Assembly: GCF_003345525.1 (NCBI RefSeq)
Contig: NZ_QQNH01000003.1
Span: 141,992 to 205,991 of the forward strand
DNA length: 64,000 nucleotides
Direction: 5' to 3'
Origin: Pelagibacterium lacus
GTDB taxonomy: Bacteria; Pseudomonadota; Alphaproteobacteria; Rhizobiales; Devosiaceae
Under the pieces are notes generated by a model that was not told the DNA's origin, ran no database searches, and saw only the letters and a program-made list of their open reading frames with translations. Position 1 is the stretch's first letter; each line of letters starts with the position of its first letter. Below are positions 34,882 to 42,949 of the stretch, piece after piece. A program made the position numbers and the translations under genes.

Positions 34882-35690
34882 CGGCGCCTGAAATCGAGCC
34901 ATGCGATGAAAAAGAAGGCCACGGCCAGCCCGATGATGACCGCCGGTCCCAGGCGCGGATCGAACTGATGGAAATTGATCAGCACCCCGCGCAGGGCGTC
35001 CACCGCATAGGTGATGGGATTGATCTCGACCAGGAACACCAGCCACTCGGGATAGAGCGCCGCGGTCTGGGCCCGGGTCAGCGAGGGGTCGAGGGGAAAG
35101 ATCGAGGACGAGCAGAAATAGAGCGGCAGGATGATGGTGTTGGAAAACACCCCGAACCCCTCGAAGCTGCGCACCCTTGCCGCGAGGATGACCCCGAAGG
35201 AGGTGAGGCCGAAGGAGAGGCCGAACATCAGCAATAATGCCAGCCCCACCTGGCTCCAGCTCAGGGTGATGTCGGCGAAGCGGGCGAGGATCAGCACCAG
35301 CCCCCCATGGGCGGTGGCGATGGTGCTGCCCCCGAGGATCTTGCCCAGAAGGATCAATCCCCGCGGCACCGGGGACACGAGGATGGCCCGCAGGAAGCCG
35401 AACTCCCGGTCCCAGATCACCGACACCGCAAACAGGATCGAGGTGTACATGATGTTGAGGACGATCACCGCCGGAAACAGGAATTGCAGATAGGTATAGG
35501 GGATGACGAAGCGGACTTCGCCATAGACCTCGCCGCGGAAATAGGGGTTGAGGCCGATCCCCAGGATCAGCAGCCAGATCAGCGGCCTGGAAACGCCGCC
35601 GATCAACTGGCCGCGATCGCGAACCGCGCGCATCACCTCGCGCAGCCAGATGCCGTAAAGCCCGCGGGCCAGGGGGATGAGATCGTTCAT
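34878..35690 (-). CDS. ABC-2 type permease of a PQQ-alcohol-oxidation-linked exporter
   Basis: A 270-residue ABC-2 permease with six predicted membrane helices and the family motif SFEGFGVFSNTIILPLYFCSSSIFPL near residues 172-198. Paired with the ATPase, it resembles the transporter encoded beside PQQ ethanol dehydrogenases in pseudomonads (PedC/TIGR03861 type), whose cargo is not known. It overlaps both neighbours by four bases, giving tight coupling ATPase-permease-binding protein. Confidence 0.85.
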   Translation of the reverse strand: MNDLIPLARGLYGIWLREVMRAVRDRGQLIGGVSRPLIWLLILGIGLNPYFRGEVYGEVRFVIPYTYLQFLFPAVIVLNIMYTSILFAVSVIWDREFGFLRAILVSPVPRGLILLGKILGGSTIATAHGGLVLILARFADITLSWSQVGLALLLMFGLSFGLTSFGVILAARVRSFEGFGVFSNTIILPLYFCSSSIFPLDPSLTRAQTAALYPEWLVFLVEINPITYAVDALRGVLINFHQFDPRLGPAVIIGLAVAFFFIAWLDFRRR

Positions 35691-36661
35691 ATCGCCTGTT
35701 CCCCCACGCCGGCCGCCGTGTCGTCGCCGGGTGCCCGATCCCGCAATTCGCGCCCGGTGAGCGAGAGGAACACGGTTTCGAGACTGGGTTCGTCGATCTG
35801 GATCTGCCGCAGCCGCGTGCCATAGGTGGCGAGGAAAGCGTCGAGCATGTCGGGCGAGGCCAGCGCCACGCCGAGCCGGCCGCCGGCCAGGGAGCGGATG
35901 TCGGGATAGGCGGCGCGCAGGGCCGCCTCGGTCTCGGCGTCGCGCGGCATGCAGCGAATCATCGAGGTGCCGTGCCGGGCCCGCAATTCCTCCGGCGTCC
36001 CATTGGCCAGCAGCTTGCCGCGATCGATGATGCAGATGCGGTCGTGACCGGCGACCTCCTCGACATAATGGGTGGTGATGAGCTGGGTGAGATTGCGATG
36101 GGTGCGCAGATGTTCGAGATAGGACCAGATGCGGGCCCGCGTCTGCGGGTCGAGGCCGACTGTGGGCTCGTCGAGGAACAGGATCCGGGGCTGATGCATC
36201 AGGGCGCGCGCGATCTCGAGCCGCCGCTTCATGCCGCCGGAAAATCCTTTGACGATCTCGTCGCGCCAATCGCCGAGCTCGACCAGGTCGAGCACCTCGT
36301 CGATCCGCCGCGCCCGCTCGCGGCGCGGGAGGCCATAGACGAGTCCGTTGAATTCTAGGTTTTCCCAGGCGGTCAGCCGCGTGTCGAGACTGGGGTCTTG
36401 GAAGACCGCGCCGATCCGGCGCCTGATGGCGTCGGGCTGGCGCGCGAGGTCGACCCCGTCGAGCATGACGCGCCCGCTATCGGGCTTGATCAGCGCGCAC
36501 AATATGTTCATCAGCGTGGTCTTGCCGGCGCCGTTCGGGCCCAGCAGCGCCACGCTGGTGCCCTCCTCGATGCTGAGGCTGATATCGTCGAGCACCTTGC
36601 GCCCGGCAAAGGCGTGGCTGAGATGGACGATCTCGATCCCGCTGGCGGTGTGTGGGGTCAC
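35687..36661 (-). CDS. ABC transporter ATPase of a PQQ-alcohol-oxidation-linked exporter
   Basis: A 324-residue ATPase of the DrrA/CcmA-like group: Walker A GPNGAGKTT (about 41-49), signature FSGGMKRRLEIAR, Walker B ILFLDEPTVGLD and switch His in ITTHYVEE. After the ATPase core, about 90 residues form a C-terminal domain often seen in exporters of this group. The GTG at 36661 follows GAAGGAAG, but that ribosome binding site lies in the arm of a 15-bp inverted repeat. It is first in the four-gene minus-strand operon. Confidence 0.88.
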   Translation of the reverse strand: MTPHTASGIEIVHLSHAFAGRKVLDDISLSIEEGTSVALLGPNGAGKTTLMNILCALIKPDSGRVMLDGVDLARQPDAIRRRIGAVFQDPSLDTRLTAWENLEFNGLVYGLPRRERARRIDEVLDLVELGDWRDEIVKGFSGGMKRRLEIARALMHQPRILFLDEPTVGLDPQTRARIWSYLEHLRTHRNLTQLITTHYVEEVAGHDRICIIDRGKLLANGTPEELRARHGTSMIRCMPRDAETEAALRAAYPDIRSLAGGRLGVALASPDMLDAFLATYGTRLRQIQIDEPSLETVFLSLTGRELRDRAPGDDTAAGVGEQAI

Positions 36662-36669
36662 GTTTGGTC

Positions 36670-36709
36670 TTCCTTCGCAAAGCGGGTGTCGATGCGCTTT
36701 GCGAAGGAA
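36670..36709 (-). promoter_or_regulatory. Perfect 15-bp inverted repeat covering the ribosome binding site
   Basis: TTCCTTCGCAAAGCG and its exact complement are separated by 10 bases. In the minus-strand transcript the second arm contains the GAAGGAA that serves as ribosome binding site for the GTG at 36661. It is either an RNA hairpin that hides the site or a protein-binding operator. No T-run follows. Confidence 0.65.
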
Positions 36710-36879
36710 TGTACGGATTGCGGCGCGGCCCGGCAACACGCGTCATCGCGGTCCCGCCCACCCGCCGGGAGCGGCACGGGGTCGCAGCGCGTGCCGCGCC
36801 CCGGTGCCGGTCCTATTTTCCCGGCCTCGTGGAGAGAGGCGCGCGGAACCTGGCAATGTCCGCGCGCCATTTGGTATGC

Positions 36880-37863
36880 CTACTCTCCAGGCTGATACAC
36901 TATTTCCTCAAGATCCGGAATGGAGTCAATAAATCCGTATTTCAGAGCAAGCTCAGCGCCGAGCTCGAGGCTTTCCGGTCCAAAATCCGTGCTCCAGAGC
37001 GAAAGATCCACAGACTCAGCAAGTTCTTGGCTTACATTATTGTTGAATCGAGGAAATGCATCCCTGACTTCGTCTGGATTCTCACTGGCATAGGCCATGG
37101 AATTGTTGATCGCCCGAATAAAAGCATCCACGACATCCGGCCTCTCCTCGATGAGTTCACCGGAGGTGATATAGACCGACAGCGGAAAACCCTTCTGAGT
37201 GTCGAGGAGTGGATTGGCTATGATGCGCAACCCACTGTTCTTTCCCACAGTAAGAAAAGGCTCGACTGCAAACCCGGCGTCGACACGGCCAGCGCTGACG
37301 GTCGGCACGACGTCGGGGAAGCCGAGTTCGATGAATCCGACGTCATTCAGGGGATCTTCGACACCGGCGAGTTCGAGTGACCGTAGAACGGTGACATGAG
37401 GCGCATTCCCGAACGTGTCGACCGACACGCGGAGCCCTTGGAGATCAGCCATGCTTTGGATGGGGCTGTCTTCTGGCACGAGTACGCCGTGGGCTGCGCT
37501 TGTCTCATCGCTCTCCCCTATCGTGCCTGAAGCGATCGCATAAATATCGAGGCCTCGCGAACGCGCTGTAAGAAATGAAGTCTGATTGGAAAACCCAAAG
37601 TGGTACTCGCCGGCAATGATTGCCGTAACGATGTCTTGGCCGGCCGGCTCTGGTTTGAACTCGACCTCCAGTCCTTCGTCAAGGAAAAAGCCCTGCTCCG
37701 CTCCAATGAACGCCGGTATCATCGGGCCAATAGGCAACGTGCCGAGAACGATCTTATAGGGATTGTCGGGCGACAAAGTGTCCTGAGCGACAGCAGCGGT
37801 GCCGGTCAACGCCATTGAACCAACTGCCAGCAGCCCTAAAAAAAGCATGCGGTGCGATATCAT
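36880..37863 (-). CDS. NMT1/THI5-like ABC transporter substrate-binding protein (low-GC copy)
   Basis: A 327-residue periplasmic binding protein with a signal peptide (residues 1-26, ending AAVAQ). It is clearly paralogous to the protein encoded at 42950: both share the FGFSNQTSFL and IASGxIGE segments and a matching C-terminal ALKYGFIDSIPDLEEI-type end. The codon choice is much less GC-rich than its neighbours. It has a good GGAGGATATAC before the ATG. It has no permease or ATPase of its own; it may use the transporter at 40.2-42.6 kb. Confidence 0.88.
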   Translation of the reverse strand: MISHRMLFLGLLAVGSMALTGTAAVAQDTLSPDNPYKIVLGTLPIGPMIPAFIGAEQGFFLDEGLEVEFKPEPAGQDIVTAIIAGEYHFGFSNQTSFLTARSRGLDIYAIASGTIGESDETSAAHGVLVPEDSPIQSMADLQGLRVSVDTFGNAPHVTVLRSLELAGVEDPLNDVGFIELGFPDVVPTVSAGRVDAGFAVEPFLTVGKNSGLRIIANPLLDTQKGFPLSVYITSGELIEERPDVVDAFIRAINNSMAYASENPDEVRDAFPRFNNNVSQELAESVDLSLWSTDFGPESLELGAELALKYGFIDSIPDLEEIVYQPGE

Positions 37864-38077
37864 GTATATCCTCCTTCAATACGGAGTTAAAGATTGCACA
37901 CGCGTATCTGCGTGACCAATACAGCCTGCGGCTTTGAGCAAGACAAAAAACGTTGCGCAGTCCGAGATGGATTTAATAGCCGAGTAGAAACCCGATGGCG
38001 CTGTGCGGGCGGGCCCCGTTGCAGATCTCAGAAAATTACACGCATAAAAATGCCAAAGTAATTCTATGCTGTTCTGA

Positions 38078-38563
38078 TTATTGAGGTGACCGAGTATAAA
38101 ATTGTACTAGAAGCTGCCGCACTTGTTCTGCCAGTTCATCGAACGGGCCATCAACAACGATATCATCAACAACTTCACGGATTGGAATTACACGAACTTT
38201 CGACGCTGGGGCTTCCAGGTCTGCATGCCATCGCGTCAACTGCTCCGATGAGCTGATGTAGACGATCCGCCCAAGCCCTGCCCAACCATGTGCCGCAGCG
38301 CACATGGCGCAATGTTCCGCCGTGGTGTAAACCGTTGCCTTGGCCCTTTCGTGAGGGGCCATGTTTTGCGCAGCCCATCTGGCGATCGCCAATTCCGGGT
38401 GCTGCGTGCGATCGTCTGCTGTTCCGCGGTTGCGATCTTCGAAGATAACGTTGCCTTCAGCAGAAACGAGCAGCGCTCCGAAGGGCGGACTGCCCGCAGC
38501 GAGAGCCTCCTGAGCGAGTTCTATGCAGCGCTTCAAGTATTTTCGGTCGATAATCTCGGTCAT
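38078..38563 (-). CDS. Nucleoside/nucleobase deaminase family protein
   Basis: A 161-residue cytidine/guanine-deaminase-fold protein, of the small Fcy1/GuaD/TadA group. The zinc ligands are visible: His55 in HPELAIARW (Pro replaces the usual Ala of HAE, with Glu57 as proton shuttle) and Cys85/Cys88 in AEHCAMC. Substrate is probably a purine or pyrimidine base, fitting the nitrogen-compound genes around it. The ATG at 38563 is chosen from family length; a GTG at 38587 is in frame. It lies 214 bases upstream of the low-GC binding-protein gene. Confidence 0.82.
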   Translation of the reverse strand: MTEIIDRKYLKRCIELAQEALAAGSPPFGALLVSAEGNVIFEDRNRGTADDRTQHPELAIARWAAQNMAPHERAKATVYTTAEHCAMCAAAHGWAGLGRIVYISSSEQLTRWHADLEAPASKVRVIPIREVVDDIVVDGPFDELAEQVRQLLVQFYTRSPQ

Positions 38564-38671
38564 TTTGCACCGGAAGCAGACGATCACTGGGCTGAAGGAT
38601 TGTAGACGCCGTAGGGATCGATGAAAAGCGAGCGAATGGGATGACCCTGAGCGATGCTCGATACAATCAGA

Positions 38672-39562
38672 CTAAGGTTTTTGCGGGCGCCCAGCTAAAT
38701 ACCAGTCGATAATCTCGCTTCCTGTCGCGATCCAGACATCATTTCGCGACGAAATATGCTCAAGCGCCCTCGCAAAGTGTTTGGCTCTGTAGGGATGCCC
38801 AACAAGGAAGGGATGCAACGGGATTGCCATCACGCGGCCGGTGGTGGCGCCGTCCTCGTATAGAACGTCGAACTGATCCATAAGGTTTTGGGCATAGGTT
38901 TCGGCGCTCTGCTTCATGTCCAGGAACGTTGGAATATCGTTCATCTCGGCGCTGTAGGGGATGGATGTCATCCGCCCGGAGCGGACGCGCATGGGGTATG
39001 GCTGCTCGTCGTTCACCCAGTCTGCGACGTAGTCGATTCCATGCTCCGCCAACAGGTCCAATGTATGAACCGTTTCCGCCATGACGGGCCCCAGCCAACC
39101 TCGTGGCGGCCGACCCGTATGATGGGCGATGGTCGCGACCGTCTGGGCGATGATCGCACGTTCCTCTTCCTCTGATTGGTCATTGAGGAGCACGGAATTG
39201 GTTATGCCATGCCCCATCCATTCCCATCCGGATTCCAGCCCCGCTTCAATGACCCTTGGATAGAGTTCGCACACTTGCGAATTGAGCGCGACGGTGCCCT
39301 TGAAGCCATATCGATCCATTATTTCGCGCATGCGCCAGAAGCCGACGCGAAGGCCGTAGTCGCGCCAGCCGTAGTTCAGCACATCGGGCTTCAGTCCGAA
39401 GCTGGCCATGCTGATGGGGGTGGCAGGCCGATCGAACAGGAAGTGCTCAAGATTGGGAATAGTCCAGACTGCAACCCTGGCTCCGTTTGGCCAGACCAGT
39501 TTTGGGCGGTCGACAATAGCGGAATAGTCGAAACGACCATGCTCGGGAGGAACATCGGTCAT
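38672..39562 (-). CDS. Polysaccharide deacetylase family protein (PuuE allantoinase-like)
   Basis: A 296-residue NodB-fold protein of the subgroup that includes metal-independent allantoinase PuuE. Typical segments are LVWPNGARVAVWTIPNLEHF, GWRDYGLRVGFWRMREIMDRYGFKGTVALNSQVCE and WEWMGHGITNS, with IPLHPFLVGHPYRAK near the C-terminus. It has no signal peptide, so it acts in the cytosol, consistent with a small cyclic amide rather than a polysaccharide. It overlaps the hydrolase gene by four bases, although its codon use is less GC-rich. Confidence 0.82.
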   Translation of the reverse strand: MTDVPPEHGRFDYSAIVDRPKLVWPNGARVAVWTIPNLEHFLFDRPATPISMASFGLKPDVLNYGWRDYGLRVGFWRMREIMDRYGFKGTVALNSQVCELYPRVIEAGLESGWEWMGHGITNSVLLNDQSEEEERAIIAQTVATIAHHTGRPPRGWLGPVMAETVHTLDLLAEHGIDYVADWVNDEQPYPMRVRSGRMTSIPYSAEMNDIPTFLDMKQSAETYAQNLMDQFDVLYEDGATTGRVMAIPLHPFLVGHPYRAKHFARALEHISSRNDVWIATGSEIIDWYLAGRPQKP

Positions 39563-40212
39563 CGTACATTTTCCAGGCCATTTAGATACGCGAGGGTTTC
39601 CTCGAGCCCCACCACATCGGCATATTTGACATCGAGATCGAACAGGCTCTGCTCATGGGCCTGGGTCGACCGGTCCCCGACCGCCTCCCGGACCACCATG
39701 GGCCGAAACCCGGTCTGGCAAGCGTCCACGGCGCTGGCCCGCACGCAGCCGCTGGTGGTGGCCCCGGTCACGATCAGCGTATCGGCGCCATAGGCGAGCA
39801 GCCGCGACACCAGATCGGTGCCGAAAAAGCACGAGGCGTATTTCTTGACCAGAAGCGAATCTCCGTCCTGCCAATGCAGCCGCTCATCGAGCTCCGGGCC
39901 GTCGCCATCGGCGACCAGCGTGGCGGTGCCGCTCTGCTTGAGCGCCCAGATGCCGGCATCCTTGAGGTTCTTGTTCTCATAGCTCACCGTGGAATAGATC
40001 ACCGGCGCGCCGGCCGCATGGGCGGCATCGATCAGGGCGTTGATCGCCTCCACCTGCGCGTCGAGATCGGATCCCAGCGGCCGCTTGGGATCGGTGAATG
40101 CCTTGACGATGTCGACCACCAGGAGGGCGGGCGTCTTGCCGAAGCCGATCCGGTGCCCGAAGCCGCGCTGGCGGAAGAAGTCGGTTTCGTCGGAATAAGA
40201 TGGGGTGCTCAT
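39559..40212 (-). CDS. Cysteine hydrolase, N-carbamoylsarcosine amidase/isochorismatase-like
   Basis: A 217-residue isochorismatase-fold hydrolase. The catalytic triad is complete: Asp34 in LLVVDIVKAF, Lys124 in LVKKYASCFFGTDL and nucleophile Cys156 in GATTSGCVRASAVDA. The spacing and the YASCFFGT segment match N-carbamoylsarcosine amidase and related N-carbamoyl or maleamate amidohydrolases. The ATG at 40212 follows GAGGAG. It is co-translated with the PuuE-like gene, suggesting successive hydrolysis of a cyclic ureide or imide (inference). Confidence 0.87.
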   Translation of the reverse strand: MSTPSYSDETDFFRQRGFGHRIGFGKTPALLVVDIVKAFTDPKRPLGSDLDAQVEAINALIDAAHAAGAPVIYSTVSYENKNLKDAGIWALKQSGTATLVADGDGPELDERLHWQDGDSLLVKKYASCFFGTDLVSRLLAYGADTLIVTGATTSGCVRASAVDACQTGFRPMVVREAVGDRSTQAHEQSLFDLDVKYADVVGLEETLAYLNGLENVR

Positions 40213-40227
40213 GGCCAAGCTCCTCGG

Positions 40228-40992
40228 TTAGGCGGTCTGCGCGGTGTTGGTGCGCATGATCTGGGTGTAGACATGGCTGCGCAGTTCGAGGAACTGCGGC
40301 TCGCTCTTGGTGGTGATCTGGTCGCGCGGATGGGCGAGGGGAACGTTCAGCGTTTCCTTGACCGTGGTCGGGCGCGACCCCAGGACGACGATATGGTCGC
40401 CCAGATAGACGGACTCGTCGATGTCGTGGGTGACGAACACGATGGTCATGTTGTACCGGGCGCGCAGCCGCAGCATCAGGTCCTCGAGGTCCGAACGCGT
40501 CTGCGCGTCGACGGACGCGAAGGGCTCGTCCATGAGCAGAATTTCGGGCTTGTAGGCGATGGCCCGGGCGATCGCCGTGCGCTGCTGCATGCCGCCGGAC
40601 AGCTGCCAGGGATATTTGTCCATCGCATCGGCAAGGCCGACCGACGCCAGCGCCTCCTCGATCCGCTCATCGCGGTCGCTGGCGGCGAGACGCTTCTTGC
40701 GCAGCGGGAAGGCGACGTTCTCCCGCACTGTCATCCAGGGATAGAGCGAGCGGGAATAATCCTGGAACACCAGCGCCATCGATTCCGGAGGCTCGGTGAT
40801 CGGCTTGCCGTTGAGCAGCACCCGGCCCTTGCTCGGGGCGAGCAGGCCCGAGAGGCATTTGAGCAGCGTGGTCTTGCCGCAGCCCGAGGGGCCGACGATG
40901 CAGGTGAACTTGCCGGCGGCGAACTCGGCGGTGATGTCGCCGATGGCAACGAAATCATTATAGGACTTGCCCAGTCCTTCGACACGCAGCAT
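40228..40992 (-). CDS. ABC transporter ATP-binding protein (SsuB/TauB type)
   Basis: A 254-residue ATPase: Walker A GPSGCGKTT (about 34-42), signature LSGGMQQRTAIARA, Walker B LLMDEPFASVD and switch His in FVTHDIDES. It follows the two permease genes (10 bases from the second) and precedes the hydrolase gene by about 15 bases, so import and breakdown share one transcript. GGGAGG precedes the ATG. Confidence 0.9.
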   Translation of the reverse strand: MLRVEGLGKSYNDFVAIGDITAEFAAGKFTCIVGPSGCGKTTLLKCLSGLLAPSKGRVLLNGKPITEPPESMALVFQDYSRSLYPWMTVRENVAFPLRKKRLAASDRDERIEEALASVGLADAMDKYPWQLSGGMQQRTAIARAIAYKPEILLMDEPFASVDAQTRSDLEDLMLRLRARYNMTIVFVTHDIDESVYLGDHIVVLGSRPTTVKETLNVPLAHPRDQITTKSEPQFLELRSHVYTQIMRTNTAQTA

Positions 40993-41002
40993 GAAAGCCT
41001 CC

Positions 41003-41788
41003 CTAATTTCTCGACGCGGCTGCCCGGGAGCCGCGATGCCATGCCAGCAGGCGCGCCTCGACAAGCAGCAGGATTGTATTGAGCAGGATGCCCAGGATTC
41101 CGAGCAGGATGATCCCGGCCCACATGTCGGCGATGTCGAAGGACCGCCGCGCCCGCCAGATCGAATAGCCGACCCCGTTGGTCGCGGCGACGAACTCGCT
41201 GATCACCATCATGATCACCGCCAGCGACAGGCTGGTCCGCAGTCCGGCGAAGATCGACGGCATGGCGCCGGGAATGAGCACGTGCAGGATGCGGTCCCTG
41301 AGCGGGATGCCGTACATGCGCGCCGTCTCGCGCAGCAGCGGATCGATCCCGCCCACCCCGGCCATGGTGTTGAGCAGCACCGGGAAGAAGCAGACGAGGC
41401 CGATCAGCGCCACCTTGGCGGTGTCGTCGACCCCAAGGACGAGCAGCGTCAGCGGCAGCAGGGCCGGGGGCGGCAGCGAGCGGAAGAAATCCACCAGCGG
41501 GGCCGTGGCGATGCGCGCCCGGCGCGAGGTCCCCAGCACGAGGCCGATGGCGATCGCCAGGATCGAGGCGATGAAGAAGCCCAGCAGCAGGCGCCGCAGG
41601 CTGGGCCAGATATCGGCCGTCACCTTGGCCCCCAGCCAGTCCTCGACAAAGGCCGACAGGATGACCTGGAGGGGCGGGAAATAGATGTCGTTCCGCGGCG
41701 CGGCCCAGACGGCATAGGCGGTGATCAGGGCGGCCGGAACCGCCAGTTCGAGCGCCAGGTTCAACAATTGACGGCGGTTGAACTTCAT
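41003..41788 (-). CDS. ABC transporter permease (SsuC/TauC type), second of pair
   Basis: A 261-residue inner-membrane permease with six predicted helices. The EAA-type loop is RETARMYGIPLRDRILHVLIPGAMP (about 157-181). It overlaps the preceding permease gene by ATGA. With its partner it would form a heterodimeric channel for NMT1-type binding proteins. Confidence 0.9.
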   Translation of the reverse strand: MKFNRRQLLNLALELAVPAALITAYAVWAAPRNDIYFPPLQVILSAFVEDWLGAKVTADIWPSLRRLLLGFFIASILAIAIGLVLGTSRRARIATAPLVDFFRSLPPPALLPLTLLVLGVDDTAKVALIGLVCFFPVLLNTMAGVGGIDPLLRETARMYGIPLRDRILHVLIPGAMPSIFAGLRTSLSLAVIMMVISEFVAATNGVGYSIWRARRSFDIADMWAGIILLGILGILLNTILLLVEARLLAWHRGSRAAASRN

Positions 41789-42603
41789 GGGGTGACGCTC
41801 CTGTAGGAGGGGTGCCAGTGCAGCAGGCGCGCCTCGATCACGGCAAACATCGTGTTGAGCGCCCAGCCGAGCAGCCCCGAGGCGAGGATCAGCGCATAGA
41901 CATTGGGCACATTGGCCCCCTGGCGGGCATTGATGATCATCAGGCCGATGCCCGGTATGCCGACCACGATCTCCATGGTCACGACGATGATCAGCGCCAC
42001 CGCCGAGGCGATGCGCAAGCCGGTGCCGATATAGGGTGAGGCCGAGGGCAGCATGATGCGCGTCCAGATATCGCCACGCCCGATGCGGAACGAGCGCGCC
42101 GTTTCGAGCGCCGTGGGGTCGATGTCGCGCATGCCGTAAACCGTCTGGATGAGGATGGGCCAGAAGGCCGAAAACGCGGCCAGGTAGATCTTGGCCTCGA
42201 CATTGGCCCCGATCAGCAGGATCGCCGCCGGGATCAGCGCCACCGAGGGAATCGGCCGCAGGAATTCGGTGGTGAGGCGCAAGGCGGAATAGACGAGCGG
42301 CGACGCGCCCATAGCAAAGCCGATGGGCAGCGCGAACACCGCTGCCAATAGGAGGGCCGCAGCCCAGCTCGACAGCGTGTTCCACAGCGCCCAGTGGAAT
42401 TCCGGCTGGGTGATGAGGTTGGACAGCGCCCAGACCATTACGCTGGGGGGCGGGAAAAAGCGCTGCGGCAGCACGCCCAGCCGGACCACAGCCTCGAAGG
42501 CCACGACGAAAATGGCGACGCCCGCAAAAGGCAGCAGCATGTCGCCCATGGCCGGCCATCTCGATCGGGTCCGCACTTGCGTCTGGCTGGTGCTGGTCAT
42601 CAT
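41785..42603 (-). CDS. ABC transporter permease (SsuC/TauC type), first of pair
   Basis: A 272-residue permease with six predicted helices and the EAA-type loop LETARSFRIGRGDIWTRIMLPSASP (about 165-189). The start is either of two adjacent ATG codons (42603 or 42600) after GGAGC. It is the first gene of the permease-permease-ATPase-hydrolase-deacetylase run and sits about 350 bases downstream of its probable binding-protein gene at 42950. Confidence 0.9.
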   Translation of the reverse strand: MMTSTSQTQVRTRSRWPAMGDMLLPFAGVAIFVVAFEAVVRLGVLPQRFFPPPSVMVWALSNLITQPEFHWALWNTLSSWAAALLLAAVFALPIGFAMGASPLVYSALRLTTEFLRPIPSVALIPAAILLIGANVEAKIYLAAFSAFWPILIQTVYGMRDIDPTALETARSFRIGRGDIWTRIMLPSASPYIGTGLRIASAVALIIVVTMEIVVGIPGIGLMIINARQGANVPNVYALILASGLLGWALNTMFAVIEARLLHWHPSYRSVTP

Positions 42604-42949
42604 GCCTTGCTCCAGGCGTGGGGACGATGGGGCGGAATGCCTCCACCCGTCACCCTTCCCGATATAGCAGACGGTGCGCTCGGGCTCCGCCTAAATCGTT
42701 GGACTGGAAACATGAATCCCTCAATGGCTCGATATCGCTGATCCTAGCCATCGCACAGGCACCGGCAGCGAGCCAATATCGATTGCCGTTGTGAGCAAGC
42801 CAAAAATTGTTGCGCAGCCGATCGGCCAACCGCTTAAAGTCGCCACCATTGCGGGCCGGTGCCATCGTTGGCGCTTATTATCGCTTAGGACAAACGAAAA
42901 AGGGGCCGGCGTGACGCCGGCCCCTCGCCTTGCCTGTCGCCCATGGGGC
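42604..42949 (-). other. 346-base intergenic region between binding-protein and permease genes
   Basis: Apart from the terminator at 42897-42925 I see no coding pattern here. The part from 42650 to 42890 is mixed in composition and must hold the promoter for the permease operon if the terminator is efficient; I could not pick out convincing -35/-10 boxes. Confidence 0.4.
42897..42925 (-). terminator. Strong terminator after the binding-protein gene
   Basis: A perfect 11-bp stem (AGGGGCCGGCG with its complement) and a 3-base loop, followed on the minus strand by TTTTT, 25 bases after the stop of the gene ending at 42950. It would separate binding-protein expression from the permease genes. 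Confidence 0.88.

Noticed and set aside
37864..38077. Thiamine (TPP) riboswitch before NMT1/THI5-like binding-protein genes (also examined at 43937-44174 and 60770-60991)
   Set aside because: No THI-box-like CUGAGA/ACCUGA arrangement is visible in any of the three regions, so a thiamine precursor role is not supported.
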